Below are positions 42,945 to 53,018 of a stretch of DNA of 64,000 bases, one piece after another; positions within the stretch are counted from its first letter, which is position 1, and every line of letters starts with the position of its first letter. The stretch lies in the NCBI GenBank assembly GCA_963971535.1, contig OZ020585.1:27558693-27622692 (forward strand), given 5' to 3'. Under the pieces are notes generated by a model that was given only the letters and a program-made list of their open reading frames with translations, was not told where the DNA came from and did no database searches. The stretch is from Notolepis coatsorum (taxonomy: Eukaryota; Chordata; Actinopteri; Aulopiformes; Paralepididae). The translations under genes were made by a program, and so were the position numbers.

Positions 42945-44637
42945 GTACCCCCCCCTCAACGGGAGCCGCCCGGCGACCAGGCCGACCCGGCTCGTCAGGA
43001 TGGGCCCGATGGAAGTCGGTGATCAAGCCGGGATCCACGATGAGCTGCCGGGAGACCCAGCTACGCTCCTCAGGGCCGTAACCCTCCCAGTCCACCAGGT
43101 ATTGGAATCCCCGGCCCCGCCGACGAACGCCCATCAACCGGCGGACCTGCCACTGGGGGTGACCATCCACCAGCACAGGAGGCGGTGGATCAGGAGCCGG
43201 AGGCATAAGGGGACTGAGGGAGACGGGCTTAACCCGGGAGACATGGAACACGGGGTGGATGTGCATGGATGCAGGAAGCTTCAGGCGCAGGGCCGCCGGA
43301 CTGAGTACCTTCAGGACCTCGAAAGGACCGACGAAGCGAGGGTTGAGCTTCTTGGCCGAGGACCGTAGCGGGAGGTCCTTCGCGGAGAGCCACACCCTCT
43401 GCCCAGGGCGGTAAGTCGGCGCGGGAACCCGGCGCCGGTCGGCACCACGACAGGCGCGCTCAGATGTCCGGAGCAGCGCGGTCCTGGTGATCTCCCAAAC
43501 GCGACGGCAGCGGTCGAGGTGGACCTGCACGGAGGGAACTGCCACTTCCGTCTCCAGTGCGGGAAAAAGAGGGGGCTGGTAGCCTAGGGAGGCCTCAAAG
43601 GGGGAGAGGCCGGTGGCGGAACTGACCATTGAGTTGATCGAGTATTCAACCCAGGGAAGGAAACGACTCCAGGATGCCGGCCTCTCGGCTGCCACACACC
43701 GAAGAGCAGACTCCACGCTCTGGTTCATCCTCTCCGTCTGCCCGTTTGTCTGGGGATGGTAGCCGGAGGAGAGACTGACCGTTGCCCCCAATCCCTTGCA
43801 GAAAGCCCGCCAAACCTGGGAGGTGAACTGGGGCCCCCGGTCAGAGACGATGTCCTGGGGGAAACCGTGAAGGCGGAACACGTGGTGCGTCAGGAGGTCC
43901 GCCGTCTCGGCTGCTGAGGGAAGCTTGGAGAGGGCCACGAGGTGGACCCCCTTGCTGAATCGATCCACCACGGTCAGAAGGCAGGTGTTCCCCTGGGAGG
44001 AGGGTAGTCCAGTGACGAAGTCGAGCGCCACATGTGACCACGGACGGCTTGGAACGGGAAGTGGCTGCAAGAGCCCGGAGGGTGCCTGGTGAGAGGCCTT
44101 GCTGCGGGCACAGACCGCGCAGGCCAATACGAACTCCTTGACGTCGTTTCGCATGGTGGGCCACCAGAAACGACGAGCCAGGAAGGAGAACGTGCGATGG
44201 ACGCCTGGGTGGCAGGCGAACCGGCTGGTATGGCCCCACAGCAGTACCTGGGACCGGACAGAGTCAGGGACGAAGAGACGGCTCCTAGGGACGTTGCTTG
44301 GAGCACGTTGGAAGCGTAGGGCACGCCTCACCACACCCTCGATGCCCAAGGTGATGGCTCCAACCACTCGGGCCTCCGGGATGATGGGAGATGGGTCCTC
44401 AGAGGGTGGAGCCCCCTTGGAGTGCATCCGGGACAGGGAGTCGGCCTTCGTGTTGCGGGAACCGGGGCGGAAGGTCAGTGAGAAGTCGAACCGACTGAGG
44501 AAACTGGCCCATCTCGCCTGCCGACCGTTGAGGCGCCTGGAAGCGCGGATGAACGTTAGGTTCTTGTGGTCCGTCCAGATGGTAAAAGGCTCCTCGGCAC
44601 CCTCTAGCCAATGACGCCACTCCTCCAGAGCCGCCAC
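42940..44637 (-). CDS. pol: Gypsy pol, C-terminal part: RNase H end, integrase, chromodomain
   Basis: The second section of pol, in a different frame from the first. From its start it has the rest of RNase H ([11 protein letters not shown], near residues 20-30). The integrase zinc-finger H-H-C-C region (about 136-176, ending CAVC) follows, then the D,D-35-E catalytic core (D206, D266, E302, with 35 residues between the last two). A chromodomain comes near the C-terminus ([15 protein letters not shown], about 500-530). In chromoviruses that domain is thought to steer integration toward particular chromatin. The homologous frame extends upstream of 44637 to the break near 44720. The stop codon (42942-42940) lies inside the 3' LTR. 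Confidence 0.93.
   Translation of the reverse strand: MAALEEWRHWLEGAEEPFTIWTDHKNLTFIRASRRLNGRQARWASFLSRFDFSLTFRPGSRNTKADSLSRMHSKGAPPSEDPSPIIPEARVVGAITLGIEGVVRRALRFQRAPSNVPRSRLFVPDSVRSQVLLWGHTSRFACHPGVHRTFSFLARRFWWPTMRNDVKEFVLACAVCARSKASHQAPSGLLQPLPVPSRPWSHVALDFVTGLPSSQGNTCLLTVVDRFSKGVHLVALSKLPSAAETADLLTHHVFRLHGFPQDIVSDRGPQFTSQVWRAFCKGLGATVSLSSGYHPQTNGQTERMNQSVESALRCVAAERPASWSRFLPWVEYSINSMVSSATGLSPFEASLGYQPPLFPALETEVAVPSVQVHLDRCRRVWEITRTALLRTSERACRGADRRRVPAPTYRPGQRVWLSAKDLPLRSSAKKLNPRFVGPFEVLKVLSPAALRLKLPASMHIHPVFHVSRVKPVSLSPLMPPAPDPPPPVLVDGHPQWQVRRLMGVRRRGRGFQYLVDWEGYGPEERSWVSRQLIVDPGLITDFHRAHPDEPGRPGRRAAPVEGGVL
42948..42957 (-). other. Polypurine tract
   Basis: On the minus strand GAGGGGGGGG is followed by TAC and then the 3' LTR's TG. 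This is the expected position and composition of the plus-strand primer for reverse transcription. Confidence 0.85.
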
Positions 44638-46276
44638 GACCGCCAGTAGCTCCCGATTGCCGGTGTCGTAGTTCCTCTCGGCGGGGAGGAAGCGACGCGA
44701 GTAGAAGGCGCAAGGATGTACCTGTCTGGTCGGAAGGAGAACGCTGGGATAGGACAGCGCCCAGGCCAGAATCCGAGGCGTCCACCTCCACGATGAACTG
44801 TCTCTTGGGGTCAGGGTGGAGCAGGATAGGAGCGGAAGTGAACCTTCTCTTGAGGGAGCGGAACGCAGCGCATGCCGCTGGGGACCAGTCGAACGGCAGA
44901 GCGGGGGAGGTCAGCTTGGTAAGAGGCTCCGCCACTTGGCTGTAGTTCCGGATGAACCTTCGGTAGAAGTTTGCGAACCCGAGGAAACTCTGTAGCTCCT
45001 TCCGAGTGGTGGGTTCCGGCCAATCCTCCACAGCCTGGATCTTGCGAGGATCCGCTCGGGTCAAGCCCTTCTCCACGATGAAGCCCAGGTAGTCGACGGA
45101 GTTGGAGTGGAAACGGCACTTCTCCGCCTTGACGAAGAGCCGATTGTGGAGGAGGCGCTCCAGCACCCGGCGGACATGCAGGATGTGTTCCTCGAGGGTC
45201 CTGGAAAAGATAAGAATGTCGTCCAGGTACACCACCACGAACACCTCCAGCATGTCACGGAGGACATCGTTCATGAGTGCCTGGAATACCGCCGGGGCGT
45301 TGGTGAGACCGAACGGCATCACAAGGTACTCATAGTGGCCCCTGGGGGTCTTGAAGGCGGTCTTCCATTCATCGCCCTCACGGATACGGACAAGATGATA
45401 GGCACTTCGGAGATCCAGCTTGGTGAAGAACGAGGCCTGGGTCAGTGGCTCGAAGGTGGAGCTCATGAGAGGTAGGGGGTATTTGTTCTTGATGGTGATC
45501 TCGTTGAGCTGACGATAGTCGATGCAGGGTCGCAGGTCCCCATCCTTCTTTCCAACAAAGAAGAACCCGGCCGCCACCGGGGAGGAGGAAGGCCGAATGA
45601 GTCCTGCTTCCAATGACTCAGAGATGTAGAGATCCATCGCCTTCTTCTCCGGGGCAGTCAGACTGTAGAGGCGGCTGCCGGGAAGGGGAGCCCCTTGGCG
45701 GAGGTTGATGGCGCAGTCATAGGGGCGGTGAGGTGGAAGGGACTGAGCCCTGGTCTTACTGAATACCTCCATGAGGTCGTGGTACTCGGGAGGAACGGAC
45801 GAGGGATCCGGGGGCAACTCACCAGCCGGTCTCCGGGGCGGGGGACAAGACGCCGCCTGTAGACAGCGGGCGTGACAGGAGGAGCTCCAGCCCCTGATGG
45901 TACCGGAGGCCCAGGCGATGTGGGGCTCGTGCAGCGCGAGCCAGGGCCTACCCAGGACCACCGGGACAAGGGGGGATTGGGTAATGAGGAACTGGATCCT
46001 CTCTACGTGGTTCCCAGCAATGGTCAGCAAGACTGGGCCGGTCCGTTGAGAGATGTCGGCCAGGCGGTGTTGGTCCAACGAAAAGATCTCCAAGGGCCTC
46101 ACAAGGGCCTCAAGAGGTATGTTGGCTTGGGTGGCAAACTCGAAGTCGAGGAAGTTCTCGTCTGCCCCAGAGTCGATGAGGGCCTCCACCGTGGCACGTT
46201 GGTCCCCCCAGGCCAGGGTGACGCTCAACAGATGGTCAGGTGGTGCGCGGCGCTGGGAATGGGAAAAACGGCTCAC
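44399..46276 (-). CDS. pol: Gypsy pol, N-terminal part: protease, reverse transcriptase, start of RNase H
   Basis: An open frame of 625 codons. The aspartic protease active site DSGA is at residues 35-38. Reverse transcriptase spans about 165-420, with [18 protein letters not shown] and the catalytic YLDD (350-353). The RT connection motif [12 protein letters not shown] and the RNase H start ([18 protein letters not shown], about 494-511) follow. After about residue 518 (position ~44720) the protein stops resembling RNase H, and the homologous sequence continues in another frame; the rest of this frame to 44399 is out of register. The first codon given here is GTG. The frame is −1 relative to gag and overlaps its end, as expected for expression by ribosomal frameshifting; I could not identify a convincing slippery site. 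Confidence 0.92.
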   Translation of the reverse strand: MSRFSHSQRRAPPDHLLSVTLAWGDQRATVEALIDSGADENFLDFEFATQANIPLEALVRPLEIFSLDQHRLADISQRTGPVLLTIAGNHVERIQFLITQSPLVPVVLGRPWLALHEPHIAWASGTIRGWSSSCHARCLQAASCPPPRRPAGELPPDPSSVPPEYHDLMEVFSKTRAQSLPPHRPYDCAINLRQGAPLPGSRLYSLTAPEKKAMDLYISESLEAGLIRPSSSPVAAGFFFVGKKDGDLRPCIDYRQLNEITIKNKYPLPLMSSTFEPLTQASFFTKLDLRSAYHLVRIREGDEWKTAFKTPRGHYEYLVMPFGLTNAPAVFQALMNDVLRDMLEVFVVVYLDDILIFSRTLEEHILHVRRVLERLLHNRLFVKAEKCRFHSNSVDYLGFIVEKGLTRADPRKIQAVEDWPEPTTRKELQSFLGFANFYRRFIRNYSQVAEPLTKLTSPALPFDWSPAACAAFRSLKRRFTSAPILLHPDPKRQFIVEVDASDSGLGAVLSQRSPSDQTGTSLRLLLASLPPRREELRHRQSGATGGRGGSGGVASLARGCRGAFYHLDGPQEPNVHPRFQAPQRSAGEMGQFPQSVRLLTDLPPRFPQHEGRLPVPDALQGGSTL

Positions 46277-47322
46277 CAGGATCTCCCGGGGTCTTGGTGA
46301 GCCCGATCTTTTGGCCGGATAGGGCAGTCGGCGAGAAAGTGTTCCGTACCTCCGCAGTAGAGGCAGAGATCGGACCTGAGCCTTGCCTGACGCACCACCT
46401 GGCTCAGACGAGGGCGTCCCAGTGGTATGGGTTCCTCCTCGCGCACCGGACGGGGAAGCCTGTTACCATCAGTAGTGTTGGGGACGGGGCGTCCAGGAGT
46501 CCGGGGTGCTTCAGGAGGTGACAGTCGGGTCCTCTCGCGCCTTCTCTCCAGGAGGCGTCCGTCAATACGGATGACAAGGCTAAACAGCTCCTCGAGGGAG
46601 TCGGGCACCTCCCTGGTAGCGAGCTGGTCCCGGACTGCGTCACTGAGCCCCCTAATGAAGGTTAGGCGAAGAGCAGGTTCGTTCCATCCACTCTCCACCG
46701 CCGCCAGTCGGAACTCCATGACATAGTCCGTCACCCTGCTGCTCCCTTGTCGGAAGGTCCCCAACCGGGCTCCAGGGTCCAGACCTCGGGCTGGATGATG
46801 GAACACTCTGCGGAGCTCCGCCACGAAGTCTGGGTAGGAGAACAAAAAATCTGCTTCCATTGCCCAGGAGGAAGTGACCCACTGGGCAGCATGGCCTGAA
46901 AGTAGGTTGGTTATATAAGCCACTCGGGACCCATGAGCAGAAAAACGGCTTGGTTGATGACGGAAAACCAACTCACATTGCATGATGAATGTGGCACACT
47001 CCTCGGGATTACCGTCGAACAGCCGTGGGACGGAGAGAAGGGGTTCCCGAGGAGCGAGATCTGCTGGGGCTGCGGGGAATGTTCCTGAAGGGTGTGAGAG
47101 ATGAAAAGAATTAACGGCGTCGCCCAGCGAGTTAAGCTGGGCGAGAATCTCGGACTGTTGTCCCGCCATAGCGGCCATTGAACCCTGCATAGGCAGGACC
47201 TGGTCCCTGAGGTCCTGCACCGCAGCCGCAGCCCGCTCTAGTTGGAGACCGTGATCCCTGGTCAACTCGACTTGAAATGCAAGTGCGGTTCTGACCCCCT
47301 CTGTGTCGGCTGGGGTCGTCAT
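46273..47322 (-). CDS. gag: Gypsy gag polyprotein
   Basis: 349 codons beginning [10 protein letters not shown]. The N-terminal third has a coiled-coil-like stretch, followed by a capsid-type region with [18 protein letters not shown], a motif shared with vertebrate sushi-type gag proteins and their domesticated relatives. A single CCHC zinc knuckle ([14 protein letters not shown], residues 320-333) lies near the C-terminus and would bind RNA. The ATG is 13 bp from the inner edge of the 5' LTR, so the leader is extremely short. The frame is intact. It would form the particle shell for the element's reverse transcription. Confidence 0.94.
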   Translation of the reverse strand: MTTPADTEGVRTALAFQVELTRDHGLQLERAAAAVQDLRDQVLPMQGSMAAMAGQQSEILAQLNSLGDAVNSFHLSHPSGTFPAAPADLAPREPLLSVPRLFDGNPEECATFIMQCELVFRHQPSRFSAHGSRVAYITNLLSGHAAQWVTSSWAMEADFLFSYPDFVAELRRVFHHPARGLDPGARLGTFRQGSSRVTDYVMEFRLAAVESGWNEPALRLTFIRGLSDAVRDQLATREVPDSLEELFSLVIRIDGRLLERRRERTRLSPPEAPRTPGRPVPNTTDGNRLPRPVREEEPIPLGRPRLSQVVRQARLRSDLCLYCGGTEHFLADCPIRPKDRAHQDPGRSW

Positions 47323-47335
47323 GGTTGGTTCGTAA
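47323..47335 (-). other. Leader / presumed primer-binding region
   Basis: Only 13 bases (TTACGAACCAACC on the minus strand) separate the 5' LTR from the gag start codon. They do not start with TGG, the complement of a tRNA CCA end, so the minus-strand primer is not obvious. Confidence 0.5.
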
Positions 47336-48474
47336 TGTTATGGTTTGACACCGACCCCAAACGCTAACGACACAAGAGAGTTGGATTCAGAGTTGCCAAA
47401 TACGAGGGCTTGTTTATTTGATATATGAATAAGTGAAACAGGGAAAGCAGGTCAACAAGAACAGGTACAATGAACAAGGGGCAAAGTTCTGCTGCTCTGC
47501 AGCTTCTCCCGGAAGGGTAGTCTTGGGAAGCAGGAGCAGACCTCTGTACCGCTCTGCAGACTCTCACGGTGTTGTGCAAGACCGAGAGAGGGAGAGAGGG
47601 AACGGGTCAGTGACAGAGCAGACTTGAAAACGAGCTGGAGGACAGGGTGTTATATTCTTCGTGTTAAACAACACAGTGATGAGCAATCCTCCAAAAACAG
47701 CCCAAGTGAAATATCTTCATGTAAACACACAGTGAGCAAAAATCCAAACACAGTCCAAATGTGAAACAATATCTTCGTGTAAATACACAGTGAGCAAAAA
47801 TCCAACACAGTCCAAATGTGAGATAATATCTTCGTGTAAATACACAGTGAGCAAAAATCCAACACAGTCCAAATGTGAAATAATATCTTCGTGTAAATAC
47901 ACAGTGGGAGGTGGAAGATCCCGAAATATTATTCCATAAAGGAAAAGGGCAAAAACGATAATGGCTGGGTGAGTGACTGTCTGACAAAAAGGTGGTAGAC
48001 TTCAGTGTAAAGGTTACACACGAAAATAGGAAATAGGTCAAGACAGTCAATCTAGAAAAACTCACCCAGACGAGCTGCGTAAAGGAACAGGAACAAACAG
48101 TGGAGGCGAGCGCGCGCCACGGAGCAGGTATCCAAGCGAAGGCTTCTAGGAATTTCCTGGAGAATAGCACAGTGAAACAGAAGCAACGGGGAAAAACATC
48201 CAGCGACAAATCAAGACGAACCAACAACTTAGGGTGGGGAAAACGGGGTATAAATAATGAGGGATCGATTGATTGAAAGGCAGTGACAGCTGGGGAATGT
48301 GATTGAAAAGCGTGGGGAAGTGAGGGAACCAATCAGCGACGTCTCAGATGACGTCAGCGGGGAGAAACGTGTGAACGAGGGAATTGAAATACTTGACAGA
48401 AAAAATGAATGAAAACAAAGCGAGGGTGGTTAAAGGAACAGAACGAGTGAGAAGGCAAGGACAGAAACCTCACA
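47336..48474 (-). repeat. 5' LTR of the gypsy element
   Basis: 1,139 bp, the same as the 3' LTR except for lacking 13 bp near 47570. It carries the same 57-58-bp direct repeats (about 47710-47906). In the element's orientation this LTR would hold the promoter. TATAAATAATG on the plus strand at 48249 is AT-rich, but in the element's sense direction I could not place a TATA box with confidence. Confidence 0.94.
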
Positions 48475-48536
48475 CGAACCTCACAATAGGCCTATGAACA
48501 CATATCTAAAATAAGCACAAAAAAAAGAATATCTAT

Positions 48537-48716
48537 GTTGAATGTTGTCCTTTACTACTTTGTAGTAACTCTGCTATGGGTTGTCATAGATCAGTAAGGG
48601 CTTCTTGGAAAGGTGTGTTTGTGATGAATACATTTACATTAACATTTACATTTAGTCATTTAGCTGACGCTTTTAACCAAAGCGACTTACAAGTTCTGTA
48701 CGACAAGTCATCAGAA
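48537..48716 (-). repeat. LINE-A 3'-end fragment, minus orientation
   Basis: ACTTTGTAGTAACTCTG (48552) is the reverse complement of a block near 51020. TTTACATTTAGTCATTTAGC (about 48646) with the following GACGCTTTTAACCAAAGCGA corresponds to the tail at 53650-53710. It is a teleost LINE-type 3' end, truncated. Confidence 0.65.
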
Positions 48717-48721
48717 TATAG

Positions 48722-48950
48722 CGGCAGTGGCTCAGGAGGTAGAGCACTCATCTGGCAATCCGGAGGTTCCCGGTTCAATTCCCGCTCCTCCCGGGCAGTG
48801 TGTCGATGTGTCCTTGAGCAAGACACTTAACCCCTAATTGCTCCCGATGAGCAGGTTGGCACCTTGCATGGCATGTGTGAGTGAATGGGTAAAATGTGAG
48901 TGAGTAAAATGTGATAAAAGCTCTATATAAAAAAGCAGCCATTTACCATG
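48722..48950 (+). mobile_element. tRNA-derived SINE family C, copy 1
   Basis: The A box lies in GCAGTGGCTCAGGAGGTAGA and the B box in CCCGGTTCAATTCCCG, 45-50 bp apart. A body with TTGAGCAAGACACTTAACCC follows, ending in a region near AGCTCTATATAAA. Two further copies, in minus orientation, are at 54998-55252 and 61733-61950. The head is tRNA-like but is not a functional tRNA. Confidence 0.88.
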
Positions 48951-49092
48951 AATCAGACAATGTCACTTGCATGTCAGGGAGTTACATTAATGTCACTTGC
49001 ATGTCAGGGAGTTACATTACTAAATATGAGGTCTCCCAAACCAAAGAAACATTGATCAGTGGTGAGAAGAATATTGACAAATTCAACTCATG

Positions 49093-49120
49093 AATGAATG
49101 AATGAATGAATGAATGAATC
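49093..49120. repeat. (GAAT)n microsatellite
   Basis: About six GAAT/AATG tetranucleotide copies. Confidence 0.85.
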
Positions 49121-49549
49121 AAGTAATGTTACTGCAGAGAAAAGTCACTTGAGTAAAACATACTGGTACACGATGTTAATATTGTGGCACCCAGCAGAGA
49201 AGCAGAAGAGGAGAGGTGATAGAGAGCAGATAACGTGCGTTTCCCACTGTGTGTCTAATCTATGCCTATATTAGGAGTTCCGGTGACAAAACCAGCTTGT
49301 ACAACATCAGACTGAAGCCCATATATGGAGTTCCGCCACAATCAGCCAGAGTAAGTAATGTTTTGGAAGGAGGAACCTGCTGTGTGCTACTGTCTTTGCC
49401 TGTTTCAAAGCCAATTGAGAACCCACTCCGTGTATCACCCCTGCCTGTCTGACTACCCTCTGCCACACCCGTCCACTGACCGAGAACCCATCTCCGTGTA
49501 CCGAACCCCGCTACTAGACCTCGACCATTCATTTTAAATTCTATTTATT

Positions 49550-49640
49550 TTTGGGCTTTCTGTATTTTTCACCCATCCAAATTTAGACGTTATGCCAGTT
49601 CCCTTCCTGGTCGTTGCGCATATTGCCCACATTTGATTTT
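49550..49640 (-). repeat. SINE-A fragment
   Basis: TTAGACGTTATGCCAGTTCC followed by CTTCCTGGTCGTTGCGCA matches the tail part of the SINE-A copies. The head and most of the body are missing. Confidence 0.65.
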
Positions 49641-49879
49641 CATTTCTCTGGTTGTGGACCCTGCATTTATGGTTTTCAGTCAAGTGAACACTACAACCAC
49701 ACAAGTGTGTCACAATACTGATACATTTCATATATGGAATATGGAAACATTAAGATGAGGTTGAAATTGATTGAAATTATTACAGATTTGAAAATAAGTG
49801 TTAGATTCTGGCTCTGGCTAAATATACTTGTTGGTGTGATCATAAATTGTGTGAAAAGCCACTACAAGGAGAATTCCCC

Positions 49880-49960
49880 ACAACTCACTGACGTTGTGAT
49901 ACCTTGGTATCATTTCCCCAAGGGGATCAATAAAGGAATATCTTATCTTATTACAGTAAA
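49880..49960 (+). repeat. LINE-type 3' tail
   Basis: TTTCCCCAAGGGGATCAATA followed by AAGGAATATCTTATCTTATT resembles the common fish LINE 3' end with a short tandem TATCT-like tail. Confidence 0.55.
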
Positions 49961-50364
49961 CACACGAGACCATTGCTGAAACAACGATTAGCCTAATTCT
50001 CATGATAAGACACATTTCCCATAAACCCCATTGATTGCTGTTGCAAAGAAGATTTTGCAGTTTGTTCTCACCTCCAGCAGCTTCCCACCTCGCTTTGTTT
50101 TAAAGAAGCTTTGAGAGGGTAAACAGCCCCTTCGAACCGTGAATGTGGAGTTACCTTTGTTGATGTGTAGCAAGTTTTGTTTGGAAAGGCTTCCTTTGCT
50201 CTGCAATGCTATTCCTGTGATTCCAACCTGGTGGCACACAATATCAAAACAGAGGCCTCCAATGGACTCGTCGCGGTCTCATCAATTATCTTTCACTGGT
50301 CTCATCACGTTTCTGCGGTAATCCTGCCAAGGTATGGACATGAATTTACAATGATTGATGTAGA

Positions 50365-50540
50365 ATTCAAATCAAATCAATTTTATTTGTAAGGCCAGAC
50401 AACACGTTAATGTCCCCATGGGCCGGACACGTCTTCTTTAAACAAGTCAAGAAGAAACATCACAATAAATCAAGAACAAAACAAAAACACCATGAAGTCC
50501 AACATTTTTTAAATAAATTAAATATAAAAAAGTTGCCTTT
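50365..50540 (+). repeat. LINE-tail-like fragment
   Basis: TCAAATCAAATCAATTTTAT followed by TTGTAAGGCC is a widespread teleost repeat motif, with an A-rich right side. No coding part. Confidence 0.5.
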
Positions 50541-50994
50541 TTATATCAATGTATGAGAAAAGTGTGACTTCAGACTATCCATTAACATTGCAATCTAACA
50601 TGTTCGCGTCACTCATCTATATCATCATCCACATGGGTCAAAATTGGTCACATTTGCGCAGTCAGGGAAACAGCAAGAGCAAAATGTGTTCCACTGATAC
50701 ACCTCCAAACACTGCTGATGACCTTTGTGGTAGTGAACGTGAACTGGTCCAACTTATGGGAGATGTGTGTATGTAAAGGGAGGGCATCACCTTGCTTCAG
50801 GAAGAGTGCCAACCTCTATTTCAGTTGAATGTATTAGTACTCTTCTCACCCCAGATACTGGGTGGTGTTGGATTGGAGCAGCTACTGTATATGTCAATGT
50901 TTCATTTTCTTTGGTTTGGGACACCTCTTACATTTAGTGATGCAACTCCATGACGATGCTGCTACATATACACTGTAACATTACCTGATTCATC

Positions 50995-51111
50995 ACAACC
51001 ACAGCCCATGACAACCCATGACAGAGTTACTACAAAGTAACAACATTCAGTCATCAAGGAGAAGCCACCTATTCTCAGTCCCTGCCCCACAATGGTGGAA
51101 CGAACTGCCTG
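50995..51111 (+). mobile_element. LINE-A 3' end, segment 1 (interrupted)
   Basis: CTATTCTCAGTCCCTGCCCC then ACAATGGTGGAACGAACTGC is the last coding part of a fish LINE-like repeat. The same sequence appears in reverse complement at 53985-54011 and 54298 onward. It breaks off at about 51111, where LINE B begins, and resumes at 52947. Confidence 0.75.
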
Positions 51112-51300
51112 ATCTCTGCAAACGATGAGAGGGCCTACCTGGAAGAGGTAAATAATCTGTCGCGGTGGTGTCAGGAGAACTGCCTCTCCCTGAACGTCAG
51201 CAAAACAAAAGAGATGATTGTGGACTTTAGGAGGTCGGGGGTCAGGGACTACAGCCCCCTCAGCATCGACGGGGCACCGGTTGAGAGAGTGAACAGTTTT

Positions 51301-51775
51301 ACATTTTTATACATTTTTTTAATTATCTTTTCCCCCCCTTTTTTCCCGTTTTTCTTCCCTCCCAATGTTAGTCGTTATGCCAATTCCCAATCCCCTTCCT
51401 GGTCGTTGCGCACTCTACCCCCTACCGTCGGTCCGGGAGGGCGGAGACTATCACATGCTTCCTCCGACACATGTGTACCCAGCCCACCGCTTCTTTTCAC
51501 CTGGCAGCGCGGACTCTCACTGGGAGAGTGTAACGTGTGGAAGGTCACACTACCTCTCCTAGATCCTTCCCTTGCTGTGCAGGCGCCCCGACCAAACTGT
51601 AGGAGTCACTGTTTACAACGACCAGGACCCACCCTCGCCGGGTTTCCCACCCGCTAACACTGCCAATTGTGTTAGTATGGACGGTCGGCCAACCCGGAAG
51701 CACAATAGCTGGATTAGATCCCACTGTCTCTGTGGTGGTAGACAGACACTTAGTCCGCTGCGTTACCCGGCCGCC
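51301..51775 (-). mobile_element. tRNA-derived SINE family A, copy 2
   Basis: 475 bp flanked by the 16-bp duplication GAGAGTGAACAGTTTT (51285-51300 and 51776-51791). The T-rich side is on the left, so the element reads on the minus strand. The body is close to copy 1 (TAGTCGTTATGCCAATTCCC, CTTCTTTTCACCTGGCAGCG shared). Confidence 0.92.
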
Positions 51776-51791
51776 GAGAGTGAACAGTTTT

Positions 51792-52011
51792 TCTTTTTTT
51801 TTTAACTTTGTTTTTTAGCGTTTATCGCTTTTCTGGTCAAGCATGACCGACAGATACAGGGTGAAACGGGATATAGATCAGGGGAAGACATTCTGGTAAA
51901 TGACGGCGGGTCCGGGAATCGAACTCGGAGTCCACCAGATCCGTGATGCAGCACGGTTTTCCCCGACGCAGAAATAGCGCCGAGATATGCGGTGAGCTAC
52001 TGGAGCCCCCC
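51792..52011 (-). mobile_element. tRNA-derived SINE family B, copy 1
   Basis: 220 bp between the second and third copies of the same 16-bp target sequence (51776-51791 and 52012-52027). On the minus strand it has an A-box-like TAGCTCACCGC, a B box AGTTCGATTCCCG and an A-rich tail. A relative lies at 58082-58320. Confidence 0.9.
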
Positions 52012-52946
52012 GAGAGTGAACAGTTTTAAGTACCTCGGAGTCCACATATCCGAGGACTTGACATGGACCACACACATTGACAGTGTTATCAAGAAGGCAC
52101 GGCAACGCCTCTACTTCCTTAGGCGCCTAAGGAAGTTACAAGTGAGTCAGAAGATCCTTAAGAACTTCTACTCATGCACAATAGAGAGCATCCTGACTGG
52201 CAATATCACCTCCTGGTTTGGGAATAGCACCGCACAAGAGCAGACTACAGAGAGTGGCCCTTTCAGCTGAACGCACAATTGGAGGTGGGCTTCCCACTCT
52301 CCAAGACATTTACAACAAGCGCTGCATGGGTAAGGCTAAGAGAATAATCAAAGACTCCAGCCACCCAAACAACTGCCTCTTTGAACTGCTGCGGTCAGGC
52401 AAGCGATACCGGAGTCTCATGGCAAGCACAGAGAGACTCAGAAGAAGCTTCTATTCCCAGGCCATCAGGATGCTAAATGACAATAACACTATGTAACAAA
52501 CGATCAAATACACTCACAGCACATACATCCACACGCACACACTCACTTTAAACAAACAACTCACTGCAGCACCCACTTTACCCACTTTAGACACTTAACA
52601 CACTTTATATTGATTGGTAAAGAATTTGCACTACAACTCATACCTCATCACACCTTACTGTAAATTGTACCTAAATTGTACCTCATCCCATTTCTGCATT
52701 GTACTGTATATTGTATTGTAACTCAGTTACTTTTCTACTCTGCATTGTATATTGTATATATGTACATTGAACACTTTTGTCTACGTACTTGACTTCTATT
52801 TTATACTTATTATACTTATTTTATACTTATCTATTTTTATCTAGCACAATCTCTGGAGCAAAACAGAAAGAAGCATTTTATATAAAAGTACTCTGTATTT
52901 TTGTATGACAACTAATAAAGAAACTTGAAACTTGAAACTTGCCCAC

Positions 52947-53018
52947 CACAGTTAGGACAGCCGAAACCCGTCCAATCTTTTGCCGCCGACTAAAGATGCA
53001 CTTCTTCGACCATTATCT
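52947..53018 (+). mobile_element. LINE-A 3' end, segment 2
   Basis: Continues segment 1 (CACAGTTAGGACAGCCGAAA, ending TTCTTCGACCATTATCT) until SINE A copy 3 interrupts it. Confidence 0.78.

Larger units (their letters stand above)
41793..48474 (-). mobile_element. Full-length Ty3/gypsy chromovirus-type LTR retrotransposon
   Basis: A 6,682-bp element lies in minus orientation. It has two LTRs (1,139 and 1,152 bp) with TG...CA ends, a gag frame, a pol frame carrying protease, reverse transcriptase, RNase H, integrase and a C-terminal chromodomain, and a polypurine tract next to the 3' LTR. It is flanked by the 5-bp duplication CGAAC (41788-41792 and 48475-48479). There is no env-like frame. 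The gag and chromodomain place it near the sushi/chromovirus branch of vertebrate gypsy elements, the branch from which PEG10 and RTL genes arose. Apart from one frameshift in pol it looks intact and young. Confidence 0.96.
40485..48485 (-). mobile_element. Solo LTR (gypsy-type) interrupted by a full-length element
   Basis: Two pieces, 40485-41792 and 48480-48485, together form one LTR of about 1.3 kb. On the plus strand it starts TGTTATGGTTTGTAACCG and ends CTCACA, flanked on both sides by ATAGG. Its termini resemble those of the inner element's LTRs (TGTTATGGTTTGACACCG...CTCACA), so the two are related families. No internal coding region belongs to it, hence a solo LTR left by LTR-LTR recombination. 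It contains GGACTAGGAGGACT repeats (40720-40940) and a GTCTGGATGCGC minisatellite (41220-41340). Confidence 0.9.
51112..52946 (+). mobile_element. LINE-B, 5'-truncated, inserted in LINE-A and carrying two SINEs
   Basis: Coding traces of the C-terminal half of a non-LTR reverse transcriptase polyprotein: CQENCLSLNVSKTKEMIVDF near 51180, then KYLGVHISEDLTW after the SINE block, and QAIRMLNDNN near 52475. A frameshift lies near 52235. The tail ends in (CTTGAAA)n repeats (52920-52946). The architecture and tail suggest the L2/CR1/Rex1 group, though the clade is uncertain. The coding part is split at 51301-52011 by SINE A and SINE B. Confidence 0.88.

Noticed and set aside
40485-48485. A single large element with unusual triple LTR ends
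   Set aside because: Two different exact target duplications (ATAGG and CGAAC) show two separate insertions, so nesting explains the structure.
48722-48795. Possible tRNA gene
   Set aside because: A and B boxes are present but the sequence continues into a SINE body that recurs at 54998-55252 and 61733-61950; the cloverleaf is imperfect and there is no terminator.
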